Assembly (NCBI GenBank): GCA_016716135.1
Contig: JADJWX010000012.1
Location: 1 to 64,000, forward strand
Source of the DNA: Lewinellaceae bacterium
Lineage (GTDB): Bacteria > Bacteroidota > Bacteroidia > Chitinophagales > Saprospiraceae
Direction of reading: 5' to 3'
Length of the DNA: 64,000 nucleotides
Below are positions 30,101 to 39,935 of the stretch, piece after piece; position 1 is the first letter of the stretch, and the number at the start of each line of letters is the position of its first letter. The position numbers were made by a program, and so were the translations under genes. The notes under the pieces were generated by a model that was not told the origin of the DNA, did not search any database, and saw only the letters and a list, made by a program, of their open reading frames with translations.

Positions 30101-30914
30101 CACCAATTCGGAAGGCTGCGATTCGGTGATCACCGTGACGGTTTCGGCCTTCCCAGCGGCGAGTTTTTCGCTTTTACCGAAAGCGTCCTGCCTGAACAGC
30201 GGTACCGGAAGTCTGGAAGTGCAAAACCCCGGCGGCGGGTTGCCACCGTACCAGTATTCGCTCGACGGGACGATTTTCCAGCCCGGGACGGTGTTTGCCG
30301 ACCTGTTGCCGGGCAATTACACGGTGTGGCTGGAAGACGGCAACGGCTGTTTGTTCACTGCGGATGCGACGATCCCGGCACGGGCGCCGCTGGCTGTTAC
30401 GCTGCAAAATGCGGTGTTGACTTGCGATAGTGCCGGGGTGGTAATGGCGCCTCTGATCGGCGGTGATCAGGCCAACCTGTCGTACACCTGGTACACCGGC
30501 GCGCAAACGGCTTCCATTGCCGTGTACGACCCGGGGCCGGTTTGGGTGGAAGTACAAAATGATTGTGAAATGCAACGCGCGGAAGCGGAAGCCAAGTGGG
30601 CCGATGTGGGCGCCGATTTTTCCTTCGTTTATATCCCGAACGTGTTCGCACCGCAATCGCAGGACCCGGATAATTCGCAGTTCCGGCCACATTTTGCGCC
30701 GGAACTGCTGCTGCGCAACTACAAATTTGAAATTTTCGACCGCTGGGGCAACAAGCTGTTCAGCACGAAAGATCCCCGCGACGGCTGGACGGGGCCCTTC
30801 CGCGACGAGCGCATGCAGCCTGCCGTGTTTGTGTGGTACATGCTGGTCGATATTGATTACTGCGGCCGGGTGCTGTCGTTGAAGCGGGAAGGGGATGTGA
30901 CGGTGGTGCGGTAG
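24160..30914 (+). CDS. Giant PKD-repeat surface protein with gliding-motility-type C-terminal domain, one-base frameshift
   Basis: Corrected length ~2251 aa. The signal peptide is MKNRFIPFLLCLANLFFISA. Then come many PKD/immunoglobulin-like modules with repeated YEWSFSDD, AWSWDFGDPASGANN and YSVTVTAKDNYGC motifs and paired Cys, a Gly-rich hinge near residue 897, and an SdrD-B-like module near 1490 (GNVLGQVWSDVNGNGVIDAG). Next is a block of LPTSTGTLDVSACPGTDYDF repeats. The last ~95 residues (IPNVFAPQSQDPDN..., YKFEIFDRWGNKLF, DGWTGPFRDERMQPAVFVWY) are a type B type IX secretion sorting domain (gliding motility-associated, CHU_C). The protein is therefore probably exported and attached at the cell surface as an adhesin. 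The frame breaks at ~29358-29362, where GACTCCTG replaces GACTCCCTG of the other repeat copies (one C lost); without repair the product stops at 29373 and lacks the sorting domain. Confidence 0.85.
29080..29843 (+). repeat. Five tandem 153-bp repeats within the surface protein gene
   Basis: Repeat units begin at 29080, 29233, 29385, 29538 and 29691; each codes for 51 residues (LPTSTGTLDVSACPGTD ... GCDSLLTVNVA). The interval 29233-29385 is 152 bp because one C is missing. The copies are almost identical in DNA, whereas flanking units (one before, two after, to ~30150) have the same plan but have diverged. This suggests recent unit duplication or gene conversion. Confidence 0.9.
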
Positions 30915-30950
30915 TTTTTGAACGTTGGCAGGGTTTCGCGTTAACGTTGT

Positions 30951-31524
30951 AACATGCGTCATCCCGAATTTTTAAGATGACTTCGGAGAAGTCAAATATT
31001 TGTAGATCAGAGATTTAAGGGCACCCGACGACCTCGGAGAGGTCGCATGTGCAGGGTTAACACCTGGATATTCGACCTCTCTACAGGCGTGTATTGATTA
31101 GTTATAATTAACAGCAATCTCGCTCTTTTCGCTTGTACAGGTTCCTCGCTGCGCTCGGAATGACAAAACCTCGTTTTAAGAATTGGGGGGCGAAAGATTT
31201 GGAAAAAGGGAACATTGCCTCGCCCCCCAGTTTTGGCCTCAGCCTATCCCACAATGGTTGGGCTAAAAGAAAGGGGCGACGAAATGTTGCTTTACCGGGT
31301 TTTACCGCCCTCCCTGTTTTATTTAATACGCATTGTCATTCCGAGCGCAGCGAGGAACCTGTACATGCGCAAGGGAGAAATGCTAAAAGCCAGATGGTTA
31401 CCACAAATATTACCAATCATTGCACGCCGGTACCGAGGTCGGGCAACGGGTAACCAGAACCTTTCTACAAATATTTGACCTCTCCGAGGTCTTTTTTATT
31501 GAAAAATTCGGGATGACGCATGTT
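30951..31524. repeat. Nested palindromic repeat element, copy 2
   Basis: The gap 30915-31556 holds no gene. It contains a second copy of the element at 13594-14166, in the same orientation. The ends are AACATGCGTCATCCCGAAT.. and its reverse complement. The base that differs from copy 1 in the left end (GCG versus GAG) is matched by the complementary change in the right end (CGC versus CTC), so pairing is kept. The internal pair AGGTTCCTCGCTGCGCTCGG / CCGAGCGCAGCGAGGAACCT is also kept (31138 on, 31333 on). Confidence 0.8.
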
Positions 31525-31556
31525 TAACCGCCGTTAAAAAAAAAATCTGTTGACCA

Positions 31557-32105
31557 TTGAAATCGGACCCACATCCATTATTCTTTATCGCCTTGCTGCC
31601 CGATGCAGCCTTGCAAGCGGAGGTAACTGCATTCAAACAGTATTGCGCCCGGCATTTTGGTGCGAGCCATGCGCTCAAATCGCCGCCGCACATCACGTTG
31701 GTGTCGCCCTTTCGCTGGCCGACTGACCGCTTGCCGGCACTGGCGGCTGCCCTGGCGGAATTTTCCGAAAAGCAACCGGCTTTTGACATTGAACTGCGCG
31801 ATTTCGGATGTTTTGCGCCGCGGGTGCTTTTTGTTGATGTGGTAAAAAATCCCAACCTGGAGGCGCTGGAGGCCAATCTGGTGGTTACCCTTGAACAAAA
31901 AATTGATTTAAATCGAAAAACCGGACACGGCTTTCATCCGCACATGACCATTGCGCACCGGGATTTGCAGGAGCGGATTTTCCCGGAAGCCTGGACGCAC
32001 TTTTCAGCACTGGAATTCCGCCGCAGTTTTTTGGCCAGCGGGCTTTCGCTGTTGCGGCATTCGGGCGGGAAATGGGTGGTGGAGATGAATTTTTCGTTTT
32101 CGTAG
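31557..32105 (+). CDS. 2'-5' RNA ligase / cyclic phosphodiesterase family (LigT-like)
   Basis: The 182-aa protein carries the two HxT motifs of the 2H phosphoesterase superfamily: HITLVSPF near residue 45 and HMTIAHRD near residue 125, with the expected spacing of about 80 residues. Members open 2',3'-cyclic phosphates or join 2'-5' RNA ends. The start is a TTG (LKSDPHPLFFIALLPDAALQ with Met at the first codon), 32 bp after the palindromic element; no ATG is available nearby. It is followed by the permease cluster after 190 bp with no evident gene. Confidence 0.85.
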   Translation: MKSDPHPLFFIALLPDAALQAEVTAFKQYCARHFGASHALKSPPHITLVSPFRWPTDRLPALAAALAEFSEKQPAFDIELRDFGCFAPRVLFVDVVKNPNLEALEANLVVTLEQKIDLNRKTGHGFHPHMTIAHRDLQERIFPEAWTHFSALEFRRSFLASGLSLLRHSGGKWVVEMNFSFS

Positions 32106-32295
32106 GTTGGTTTTTACCACCAGCCACACTGTCCACCAGCGCACACCAGCTTGTCCGAAAACGAACACCCTTCCCATTGCAAAAGATTTCAAAAAACTGG
32201 TTTTCAGCACTTTGACGGGCTGGCACGCCAATTGAACCAACTCAGGCGCCCGGAATCGCCGCCATCCACCAGACCACCGCTTTAAAACAGAAACC

Positions 32296-34728
32296 ATGTT
32301 TGCCAACAACCTGAAAGTTGCGTTCAGAACCCTTCGGAAAAACAAGATCTACACCGCCGTTACCCTCATCGGGCTGACGGTAGGTGTGGCTGCCGCGCTG
32401 CTCATTTTTCGCATGGTGCGCTATGAATTGGGTTTCAATAAAAATTTTGAAAACTACGCCCGCATCGGGCGGGTGGTGGCCCGGGTCACCAATGCCGACG
32501 GCGAGCAAAAATCAAGTACCTGTATCCCAATTCCGGCTATGGATGTGATGGCCGAATCGGTACCGCAATTTGAGCAGATGAGCCGGGTGCATGAATTTTG
32601 GGTTACCCTCGCACAGCCCGATCCGCAAGGTGGTCCGCCGTTGAAAAAATTCAACATGGAAGAAGGGGAGACTGCTTTTTTTGTGGAGCCCGCTTTTTTT
32701 AAAATATTCAACCTCACGTGGTTAGCCGGCAATCCCGAAACTGCTGTTTCGGAACCCAATGTCATTGTGCTGACCGAACGCTATGCCCGGAAATTTTTCG
32801 ACAGCCCCGAAGCGGCCATGGGCCGGCAACTGGTCATGGACAATGTGGTGACCGCCACCGTCACCGGTGTGGTGGCCGACTTGCCGGAGGACTGCGATTT
32901 CCCCAGCCCGTTTTTTTCCAGTTGGGAAACCTTCAAAGCCTATCCCAGCCAGTTTTTTTACGACTACCACTGGGGCAGTTGCAGTTCCAACAACCAGGTG
33001 TTTGCCCTTTTGAACAAACCCGACCAACTGGATGCCGCCAACGCAGCCCTGGCCAAAGTGGGCGAAACGGAATACAAAGACAAAAACCGCCGCAAAAGCC
33101 GGGTACACTTCCTGCAGCCGCTGTCCGATTTGCATTTTAACGAAGACCTGAACAACTCCGGCACGCACCGGGTAAGCAAAGCCCGGCTGCGCATTCTGGC
33201 GGGCATCGGTATCCTGATCCTGGTGATGGCCTGCTTCAATTTTATCAACCTGGCCACTGCCCAATCGGCCCTGCGCGCCAAAGAAGTGGGCGTACGGAAA
33301 ACACTCGGCGGGGGCCGGAGCCAGTTGGCCGGGCAATTTCTGAGCGAAACCGGCATCGTGGTGGTACTGGCCGTGCTGGCCGGCGCCGGGCTGGCCTCCG
33401 CTTGCGCGCCTTTGCTCAAATACGTTTCGGATGTGCCCGACACCCTGCCTTTTTTTAACGATCCGGTGGTCTGGATTTTTATGGGACTGCTGGCAGTGTT
33501 GGTTACTGTATTTGCCGGGCTTTACCCTGCGCTGGCCTTAGCCAGTTTTAAACCGGTAACCGCCCTGAAAAGCACCACACAGCACAACAAATTCGCCGGT
33601 GCCGGATTGCGCAAATCCCTGGTGGTTTTGCAATTTGTCATTGCGCAGGGGTTGATCATCGGCGCCATGATTACGCTGATGCAGCTGGACTACATCCGCT
33701 CGCGCGATCTGGGTTTTGCCCAGGACCTGGTGTACACCTTCGGTGTCGGCGTCGACAGCTCCGCCCTGGCCCGGCATACGGCGCTGAAACAGGAATTGCT
33801 CCAAATTCCGACCGTGGAAACCGTGAGTTACAGCAGCGACCAGCCGCTGTCGGGCAATACCTGGGCACAGAATTTTCGCTACGCCAGCCGCCCGGAAGAT
33901 GAGCCGTATGCAATCAGCCTCAAATTTTGCGACGCCGATTACCAAAAAACCTACGGCCTGAAACTGCTGGCCGGTACCTGGTACGAGCCCTCCGACACCA
34001 TTCGCAAGGGCGTGGTGAACATGACCCTGCTGCGCAAACTGGGTATCGACAACCCGGCCGAAGTGGTCGGCCAAAAACTCTACCTCGGCGGCGGCAGGCC
34101 GGTGGAACTGACCGGCGTGGTGGAGGATTTTCATACGCACAGCCTGCACCAGGAACACGAACCACTCATCATGACCACCCTGCTCGATTATTACTGGATC
34201 ACCGGGGTGAAAATGCGCCCCGACGATATTGCCGGCACGCTGGCTGCTCTGCAACGCGGCTTCGACAAGGTGATGCCCGAGCAGGTGTTTGAGGGCCGTT
34301 TTCTTGATGAAGAAATCGCCCGGTTTTACGAAGATGAAAACCGACTGTCGGCCACCTGCAAGGGTTTCGGCCTGCTGGCCATCCTGATCTCCTGCCTGGG
34401 CTTGTTCGGCCTGGCTACGCATGCGGCGCAGCAGCGGGTGAAGGAAATCGGGGTGCGCAAGGTACTGGGTGCTACGGTGAGCGGCATCGTCGGGCTGTTG
34501 TCCAAAGATTTTTTATTGCTGGTGCTGCTAGCCCTGCTCATTGCAGCGCCATTGGCGTACTACTTTATGAGCCAGTGGCTGGCCGATTTTGCCTACCGCA
34601 TCGATATGCAGTGGTGGGTATTTGTGTTGGCCGGGGTTGTGGCCGGGCTGGTGGCATTTTTGACCGTAGGTTTTCAGAGTATGCGGGCGGCGCTGGCCAA
34701 TCCGGTGGAGAGTTTGCGGAGTGAGTGA
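32296..34728 (+). CDS. ABC transporter permease, MacB/FtsX type (paralogue 1 of 4)
   Basis: The 810-aa protein has the double layout typical of Bacteroidota: N-terminal membrane helix (YTAVTLIGLTVGVAAALLIF), MacB-like periplasmic domain, FtsX core (ILVMACFNFINLATAQSALR, AKEVGVRKTLGGGRSQLAGQ), then a second half of the same design ending in KEIGVRKVLGATVSGIVGLL and three more helices, ~8 membrane segments in all. The final residues are NPVESLRSE, shared with paralogues 2 and 3. Such proteins work as mechanotransmission transporters with an MacB-like ATPase; none is encoded nearby. The next gene begins 47 bp downstream. Confidence 0.92.
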   Translation: MFANNLKVAFRTLRKNKIYTAVTLIGLTVGVAAALLIFRMVRYELGFNKNFENYARIGRVVARVTNADGEQKSSTCIPIPAMDVMAESVPQFEQMSRVHEFWVTLAQPDPQGGPPLKKFNMEEGETAFFVEPAFFKIFNLTWLAGNPETAVSEPNVIVLTERYARKFFDSPEAAMGRQLVMDNVVTATVTGVVADLPEDCDFPSPFFSSWETFKAYPSQFFYDYHWGSCSSNNQVFALLNKPDQLDAANAALAKVGETEYKDKNRRKSRVHFLQPLSDLHFNEDLNNSGTHRVSKARLRILAGIGILILVMACFNFINLATAQSALRAKEVGVRKTLGGGRSQLAGQFLSETGIVVVLAVLAGAGLASACAPLLKYVSDVPDTLPFFNDPVVWIFMGLLAVLVTVFAGLYPALALASFKPVTALKSTTQHNKFAGAGLRKSLVVLQFVIAQGLIIGAMITLMQLDYIRSRDLGFAQDLVYTFGVGVDSSALARHTALKQELLQIPTVETVSYSSDQPLSGNTWAQNFRYASRPEDEPYAISLKFCDADYQKTYGLKLLAGTWYEPSDTIRKGVVNMTLLRKLGIDNPAEVVGQKLYLGGGRPVELTGVVEDFHTHSLHQEHEPLIMTTLLDYYWITGVKMRPDDIAGTLAALQRGFDKVMPEQVFEGRFLDEEIARFYEDENRLSATCKGFGLLAILISCLGLFGLATHAAQQRVKEIGVRKVLGATVSGIVGLLSKDFLLLVLLALLIAAPLAYYFMSQWLADFAYRIDMQWWVFVLAGVVAGLVAFLTVGFQSMRAALANPVESLRSE

Positions 34729-34775
34729 GTTAATCCGGGAAGCGCACTGTCCGTTTCCCAAAGACTACCTGAACG

Positions 34776-37226
34776 ATGATTCTAAATTTTCTGAAAATTA
34801 CCCTTCGCAACCTGCGCAAAAACAAGCTGTACGGCTTCATTAATATCAGTGGGCTGACGGTTGGCTTGCTGGCCTGTTTTCTGATTGCAACCTATTTGCA
34901 ATTTGAATCGGGCTTCGACAAGTTTTTGACCGATGCAGACCGGATTTACCAGGTCACAGTATCCGCCTCCTTTGGCGGAGAAGCCTTCCAGGCGACGAAC
35001 AGCCCGCCGCCGGTTGGCGCTACGCTGCTGGAGACTTTCCCCGAAATCGACAGCTATACCCGCATTTTTCGTCTCGGCGACTTGGTGCTGGGCAAGGCCG
35101 ACCTGCATTTTACGGAACGAGATGCCTGGGCCGTCGACTCCAATTTTCTGGCAATCTTCGATTTTCCGCTTATTGACGGCGACCCGCAGACTTGCCTGAA
35201 CGATGCCCATTCGATCGTATTGACGCAGGCCACCGCCCAAAAATATTTCGGCGACCAGCCGGCCTTCGGCAAAAAAATTGAGGCCGGAGAACGGACTTTC
35301 CGCGTCACGGGAGTTTTACGAAACCTGCCCAAACAGTCTTCCCTCCAGTTCGACATGCTGCTGCCGGTTGCGGCATTCCCGACAGTTAAGCAGTTCAGCT
35401 GGAGTTGGGTGTGGTTGCAAATGGAAACCTTTGTGCGCACGAAGCGACCACTGGCCAAAAACGAACGGTTAGCGCTGGAGGCTAAATTTCCTCCTATGGT
35501 GCGGAAAAACGCGGCGAGTGCCTTCCGGCGGATTGGCCAGAATATCGACGACTTTTTTGCCAATGGCAATCACTGGAAACTCGGTTTACTGCCTATGACC
35601 GATGTGCACTTGCGCTCGGGGCAGTTCCAGTCTGCCATCAGCAACCGCAGTGACATCCGGGATATCCTGATTTTTGGTACGGTGGGCCTGTTTATTTTAC
35701 TGCTGGCCTGTATCAATTTTATGAACCTCAGCACAGCCCAGGCAGTCAGCCGGGCCAAAGAAGTCGGGGTACGCAAAGTACTAGGTTCCGGTCGGCGGGC
35801 GCTGATCGGGCAATTTATTGGCGAAACCTTGGTGCTTAGCCTGTTGGCCACCGCCATTGCGCTGTTGTTCATGCAATTGGCGCTGCCGCTGTTCAACCGG
35901 CTGGTCAGGCAGGAATTTGAAATGGCCGATTTGCTGGGCCCGTGGACGATAGCGGTCGTGCTCGGGCTGCCGGTGCTCACCGGTTTGCTGGCTGGTAGTT
36001 ACCCGGCGTTCTTCCTTTCCGGGTTCCGGCCGGCGGCGGTTTTAAAAAATACGTTTTCCAGCGTCAAAGGCGGCCACGCAGGGTTGCGCAGCGGGCTTGT
36101 GGTGTTGCAATTTGCCGTTTCCGTCGGGCTCATTACCAGCACCTTCGTTGTGTTGAAGCAACTTGACTATATGCTTACAGCCGATTTGGGTATCGGGCGG
36201 GACAATGTGCTTGTCGTATCCAATGTACAGCGTCTCGGCAAGCAGGCGGAATCATTCCGGGATGAGCTGCTGAAACTTCCCGGCGTCACCAAAGCCACGC
36301 TCACGACCGATCTGCCTGCCACTGGCTATTTTGGCGATTTTTATGTACCCGACCCCGACAAAAACAACCCGGGATTGGCCAAAGACCTGAGCCTGGGTTC
36401 CTATCTCGTGGATGATAATTTTGTACCGGCCATGGATATCAGTATCCTGGAGGGCCGCAATTTCAATGAGGCTCTGGGCACCGACTCCATGTCGGTCATT
36501 CTCAACGAGGCCGCGGTGCGGGCCGTCGGTTGGGCCGAGCCTATTGGGCAATGGCTGACTTATCCAGGCGGCAACGGCCAGCGGTTTCAGGTTATCGGGA
36601 TCATGCGGGATTTTCACCCCTTTAATTTTCGCAACCCCATCACCCCATTCGCCCTGTTTCACGAATCGTCGAAGAGTTATTCGCTGGGGCGGCAATACCT
36701 GGCGGCACACATACAGAACGGGACCGAAAAACAGTTGATCAACGACGCAGACCGGGTCTGGCAGCAGTTTTCTGCCGGTTTGCCTTTCGACTATTCCTTT
36801 CTGGACGACGATTTCAACGCCGCCTATTACACCGAAAAACGCCTGGGCTCGGTGCTTTCCGCGTTCGCGCTCTTGTCGGTATTTATTGCCGGGCTGGGAT
36901 TGTTTGGGCTTATTGCTTTTATGACCCAGCAAAAGACAAAGGAAATCGGTATCCGCAAGGTTCTGGGTGCTTCGGTGACCAGTATTGTGGCGCTGTTGTC
37001 GGCCAATTTTCTCAAACTCGTACTGCTGGCTATCGTGCTGGCGGCGCCGGTCGCTTACCTTCTTATGCACAACTGGCTGGCTGATTTTGCCTACCGGATC
37101 GACATGCCCTGGTGGGTGTTGGTGGCGGCGGGAACGGTGGCGGTGCTGGTCGCATTTTTGACCGTCGGCTTTCAGAGCGTGCGGGCGGCGCTGGCCAATC
37201 CGGTGGAAAGTTTGCGGAGCGAATGA
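34776..37226 (+). CDS. ABC transporter permease, MacB/FtsX type (paralogue 2 of 4)
   Basis: The 816-aa protein starts MILNFLKITLRNLRKNKLYG, giving a first helix at ~20-40, then a MacB-type periplasmic domain and FtsX cores at CINFMNLSTAQAVSRAKEVG and, in the second half, KTKEIGIRKVLGASVTSIVA. The C-terminus ends in AALANPVESLRSE as in its neighbours. The periplasmic domains differ clearly from those of paralogue 1, so the cluster is old and not a recent amplification, while the C-terminal ~80 residues are much more alike. Probably cotranscribed with the flanking permeases. The substrate is unknown. Confidence 0.92.
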   Translation: MILNFLKITLRNLRKNKLYGFINISGLTVGLLACFLIATYLQFESGFDKFLTDADRIYQVTVSASFGGEAFQATNSPPPVGATLLETFPEIDSYTRIFRLGDLVLGKADLHFTERDAWAVDSNFLAIFDFPLIDGDPQTCLNDAHSIVLTQATAQKYFGDQPAFGKKIEAGERTFRVTGVLRNLPKQSSLQFDMLLPVAAFPTVKQFSWSWVWLQMETFVRTKRPLAKNERLALEAKFPPMVRKNAASAFRRIGQNIDDFFANGNHWKLGLLPMTDVHLRSGQFQSAISNRSDIRDILIFGTVGLFILLLACINFMNLSTAQAVSRAKEVGVRKVLGSGRRALIGQFIGETLVLSLLATAIALLFMQLALPLFNRLVRQEFEMADLLGPWTIAVVLGLPVLTGLLAGSYPAFFLSGFRPAAVLKNTFSSVKGGHAGLRSGLVVLQFAVSVGLITSTFVVLKQLDYMLTADLGIGRDNVLVVSNVQRLGKQAESFRDELLKLPGVTKATLTTDLPATGYFGDFYVPDPDKNNPGLAKDLSLGSYLVDDNFVPAMDISILEGRNFNEALGTDSMSVILNEAAVRAVGWAEPIGQWLTYPGGNGQRFQVIGIMRDFHPFNFRNPITPFALFHESSKSYSLGRQYLAAHIQNGTEKQLINDADRVWQQFSAGLPFDYSFLDDDFNAAYYTEKRLGSVLSAFALLSVFIAGLGLFGLIAFMTQQKTKEIGIRKVLGASVTSIVALLSANFLKLVLLAIVLAAPVAYLLMHNWLADFAYRIDMPWWVLVAAGTVAVLVAFLTVGFQSVRAALANPVESLRSE

Positions 37227-37331
37227 TTTTTACCACGTTTTTAGGCAATTACGACTTTCTGCGAAGAAATAGACACACCTGGTTTGATCATAAAGCAAAC
37301 CCACTCAAATTCAAAATAAATTAAAAACGCC

Positions 37332-39770
37332 ATGTTGATACCTAACCTGAAAATAGCCGTCCGCAACCTCCTGAATGGCCGGGCATATTCCTTCATCAAC
37401 TTGTTCGGCTTGTCTGTCGGGTCGGTCGTTGTGCTCCTGTTGGCACTTTACGTACGCGATGAGTGGACGTTCGATCAGTTTCATCAGAAAAGCGATCGGA
37501 TCTACCGCGCCTGGGTAAAGGAGCATTACCAGGGCGAGGTGTTTTTTAATACCGTCACACCGGTCATTCTGGGGCAGGAACTTCGGGAGAATTTTCCCGA
37601 AATACAGGGACTGGCGCGCTACCTCCGGGCAAATTCCCTGGTGAAAAAAGATAATTTTTCGGAGCCGGAGCAAGTACTTGTCGTTGATCCCGAGTTTCTT
37701 CAAGTGTTTGATTTTAAATTGCTCCGGGGCAAAAAAGATCAGGCCCTGAAACAAATCCATCAGGTGGTGATCACGGAGGCGATGGGCGAAAAATATTTTG
37801 GCGATCCCTTCCCGATGGGGCGAACCCTGACCATGAAAATGGGCGACGAGTGGACGGATTATACCGTGTCGGGCATCATTGAAAAAGCGCCGGGCAATTC
37901 CAGCATTCAGTATGATCTGCTTATTCCCTTTGAAAACACCAAGACTATTCTATCGGTAGGCGGCAGAACGAGTTGGACCTCTGTAAATGTGGAAACCTAC
38001 GTGCTCATGGGCAGTACAAATGCCATCGCTGACCTGGAGGCTAAAGTGGCTCCGTTTGTAGATGGCAAGGTAGCCGCTGATTACAAGCCGGGCGAATACA
38101 TTGTTGGCTTTCAGCCCTTGCATGATATCCATTTAAACCGTGCATTTCCAACCGGCATCGCTTTGGTGAGCGATGCGCGTTATCCGCAAATCCTGACCGG
38201 TGTAGCCTTGCTCATCCTGTTGCTGGCATCCATCAATTTTATCACCATTGCCATTGGGCGTTCCGTCAGCCGGGCCAAGGATGTCGGTGTTCGGAAAGTG
38301 ATCGGTGCAAGCAAAAAACAGCTCATGGCGCAGTTTTGGACGGAAGCTGTTTTGACGACAAGTTTAGCCGTGTTGGCTGGAGTTGTTTTGGCAAAAGCCG
38401 TGCTGCCGTTTTTCAACAACCTGACCGACAAACAACTTGAATTCGGGTTTACCCTTCAGAACATTTTGGGTTGCTTAACCCTGACACTGGTGCTGAGCTT
38501 GCTTTCGGGTGCCTACCCCGCCATTTTGCAGGCGGGTTTTTCACCGATCCGCGCCTTGCACGGAACGGTTTCCAAAGTTGGCACTGAAAAACACCTCATG
38601 TTGCGCGGGCTGGTGGGCTTCCAGTTTTTACTCTCCATTTTGCTGATTACCTGCACGTTTGTCATGGCGCAACAATTACATTTTTTACAAACAAAAAACC
38701 TCGGTTTTGATCGGGAGCAGGTGGTGGTTTTGCCTTATAACGATCCGGGCATACCGTTGACAAAATTGAATGAAGTCGGCCAGCAAGTCAGCGAACGCCT
38801 GCGGCATGAATTGGATGGGAAACCCGGTTTTATTGACCTCAGTTGCTCCAACTACACCTTTGGAACGCCGGGTTGGATGAAAGTCGGTTACACGGACGAA
38901 AAAACGGATGTTTTCCGGAATTTTTTCGTCAACGGCATTGACGCGCGATTCATCCCAATGATGGGCATTCATTTGGCCGAAGGCCGAAATCCCAACCCCG
39001 GCAAAAATGCTGCGGATGCGAAAGCGGTGGTGGTCAACGAAGCCTATTCCAAGGCATTTGGGATTCGGGCGGGGCAGCCCATGCAAGAGCCGTTTCAGGA
39101 GTACAACGTGGTTGGCGTCGCCAATGATTTTAATTTTGAAAGTCTGCATTCCGAAGTTGAGCCGCTGGTGCTCGCGGCAGAGCCTGTCGGCCTGGTGCGG
39201 ATCGCTTCCGATATTTCCATGGCCGATGCGCCAAACCCAAAAATTTCGGTGAAAATTTCCGGTGAAAATATTCCCGCGACTATTTCGCAACTTCGAATGG
39301 CCTGGCAAAAAGTAGCACCCGAGCAGGCTTTTGATTATACTTTTCTTGATGACAATCTCGACCGGCAGCACCGCTCCGAGAGCCGCCTGGGCCAACTGAT
39401 TGGATTGGCTACCGGCCTGGCCATTTTGATCGCCTGCCTGGGTCTGTTCGGTATTGCCACACTGACCATTGCACAGCGCACGAAAGAAATCGGGGTGCGC
39501 AAAGTGCTGGGTGCTACGGTGGCCGGCATCGTAGGGCTGTTGTCCAAAGACTTTTTGAAACTGGTGTTCTTTGCACTCGTTATCGCCTCGCCCGTAGCCT
39601 ATTTTTTCATGGATAACTGGCTGGCCGATTTTGCCTATCGAATTCATATCCAGTGGTGGGTATTCCTTCTGACCGGCACCCTGACAGTAGTGGTGGCGTT
39701 TTTGACCGTAAGTTTCCAAAGTGTGCGGGCGGCGCTGGCCAATCCGGTGGAGAGTTTGCGGAGTGAGTGA
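37332..39770 (+). CDS. ABC transporter permease, MacB/FtsX type (paralogue 3 of 4)
   Basis: The 812-aa protein starts MLIPNLKIAVRNLLNGRAYS. First helix YSFINLFGLSVGSVVVLLLA; FtsX cores at INFITIAIGRSVSRAKDVGV / RKVIGASKKQLMAQFWTEAV and RTKEIGVRKVLGATVAGIVG; end NPVESLRSE. The periplasmic part carries the usual FPMGRTLTMKMGDEWTDYTV beta segment. A 105-bp gap separates it from paralogue 2. The DNA of the last ~240 bp is strikingly similar to the end of paralogue 1, which points to gene conversion between cluster members (inference by eye). Confidence 0.92.
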   Translation: MLIPNLKIAVRNLLNGRAYSFINLFGLSVGSVVVLLLALYVRDEWTFDQFHQKSDRIYRAWVKEHYQGEVFFNTVTPVILGQELRENFPEIQGLARYLRANSLVKKDNFSEPEQVLVVDPEFLQVFDFKLLRGKKDQALKQIHQVVITEAMGEKYFGDPFPMGRTLTMKMGDEWTDYTVSGIIEKAPGNSSIQYDLLIPFENTKTILSVGGRTSWTSVNVETYVLMGSTNAIADLEAKVAPFVDGKVAADYKPGEYIVGFQPLHDIHLNRAFPTGIALVSDARYPQILTGVALLILLLASINFITIAIGRSVSRAKDVGVRKVIGASKKQLMAQFWTEAVLTTSLAVLAGVVLAKAVLPFFNNLTDKQLEFGFTLQNILGCLTLTLVLSLLSGAYPAILQAGFSPIRALHGTVSKVGTEKHLMLRGLVGFQFLLSILLITCTFVMAQQLHFLQTKNLGFDREQVVVLPYNDPGIPLTKLNEVGQQVSERLRHELDGKPGFIDLSCSNYTFGTPGWMKVGYTDEKTDVFRNFFVNGIDARFIPMMGIHLAEGRNPNPGKNAADAKAVVVNEAYSKAFGIRAGQPMQEPFQEYNVVGVANDFNFESLHSEVEPLVLAAEPVGLVRIASDISMADAPNPKISVKISGENIPATISQLRMAWQKVAPEQAFDYTFLDDNLDRQHRSESRLGQLIGLATGLAILIACLGLFGIATLTIAQRTKEIGVRKVLGATVAGIVGLLSKDFLKLVFFALVIASPVAYFFMDNWLADFAYRIHIQWWVFLLTGTLTVVVAFLTVSFQSVRAALANPVESLRSE

Positions 39771-39784
39771 AAATACATTCATCG

Positions 39785-39816
39785 AACGCAGGCAGGGTTC
39801 GAACCCTGCCTGCGTT
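39785..39816. repeat. Perfect 32-bp palindrome between permease genes 3 and 4
   Basis: Arms AACGCAGGCAGGGTTC / GAACCCTGCCTGCGTT are exact and meet without a loop, 15 bp after the stop of permease 3. There is no T-run behind it, so a standard terminator is doubtful. It could be a processing site within the cluster or a symmetric protein-binding site. Confidence 0.6.
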
Positions 39817-39935
39817 GCGCAGCCTTTCAAGTCAAAAGCCCAATTTGAAAAGTAGTTCACCCCCTCGGGTTCCCGAAGTTGGGAACTCCCTGGCATGCAA
39901 CGACTGCTGAAACACCATCAATTTGAAACCTGACC

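Noticed and set aside
39785..39816. GGGTTCGAACCC resembles a tRNA T-arm
   Set aside because: It is the centre of a perfect palindrome; no acceptor stem, anticodon arm or D-arm is present around it.
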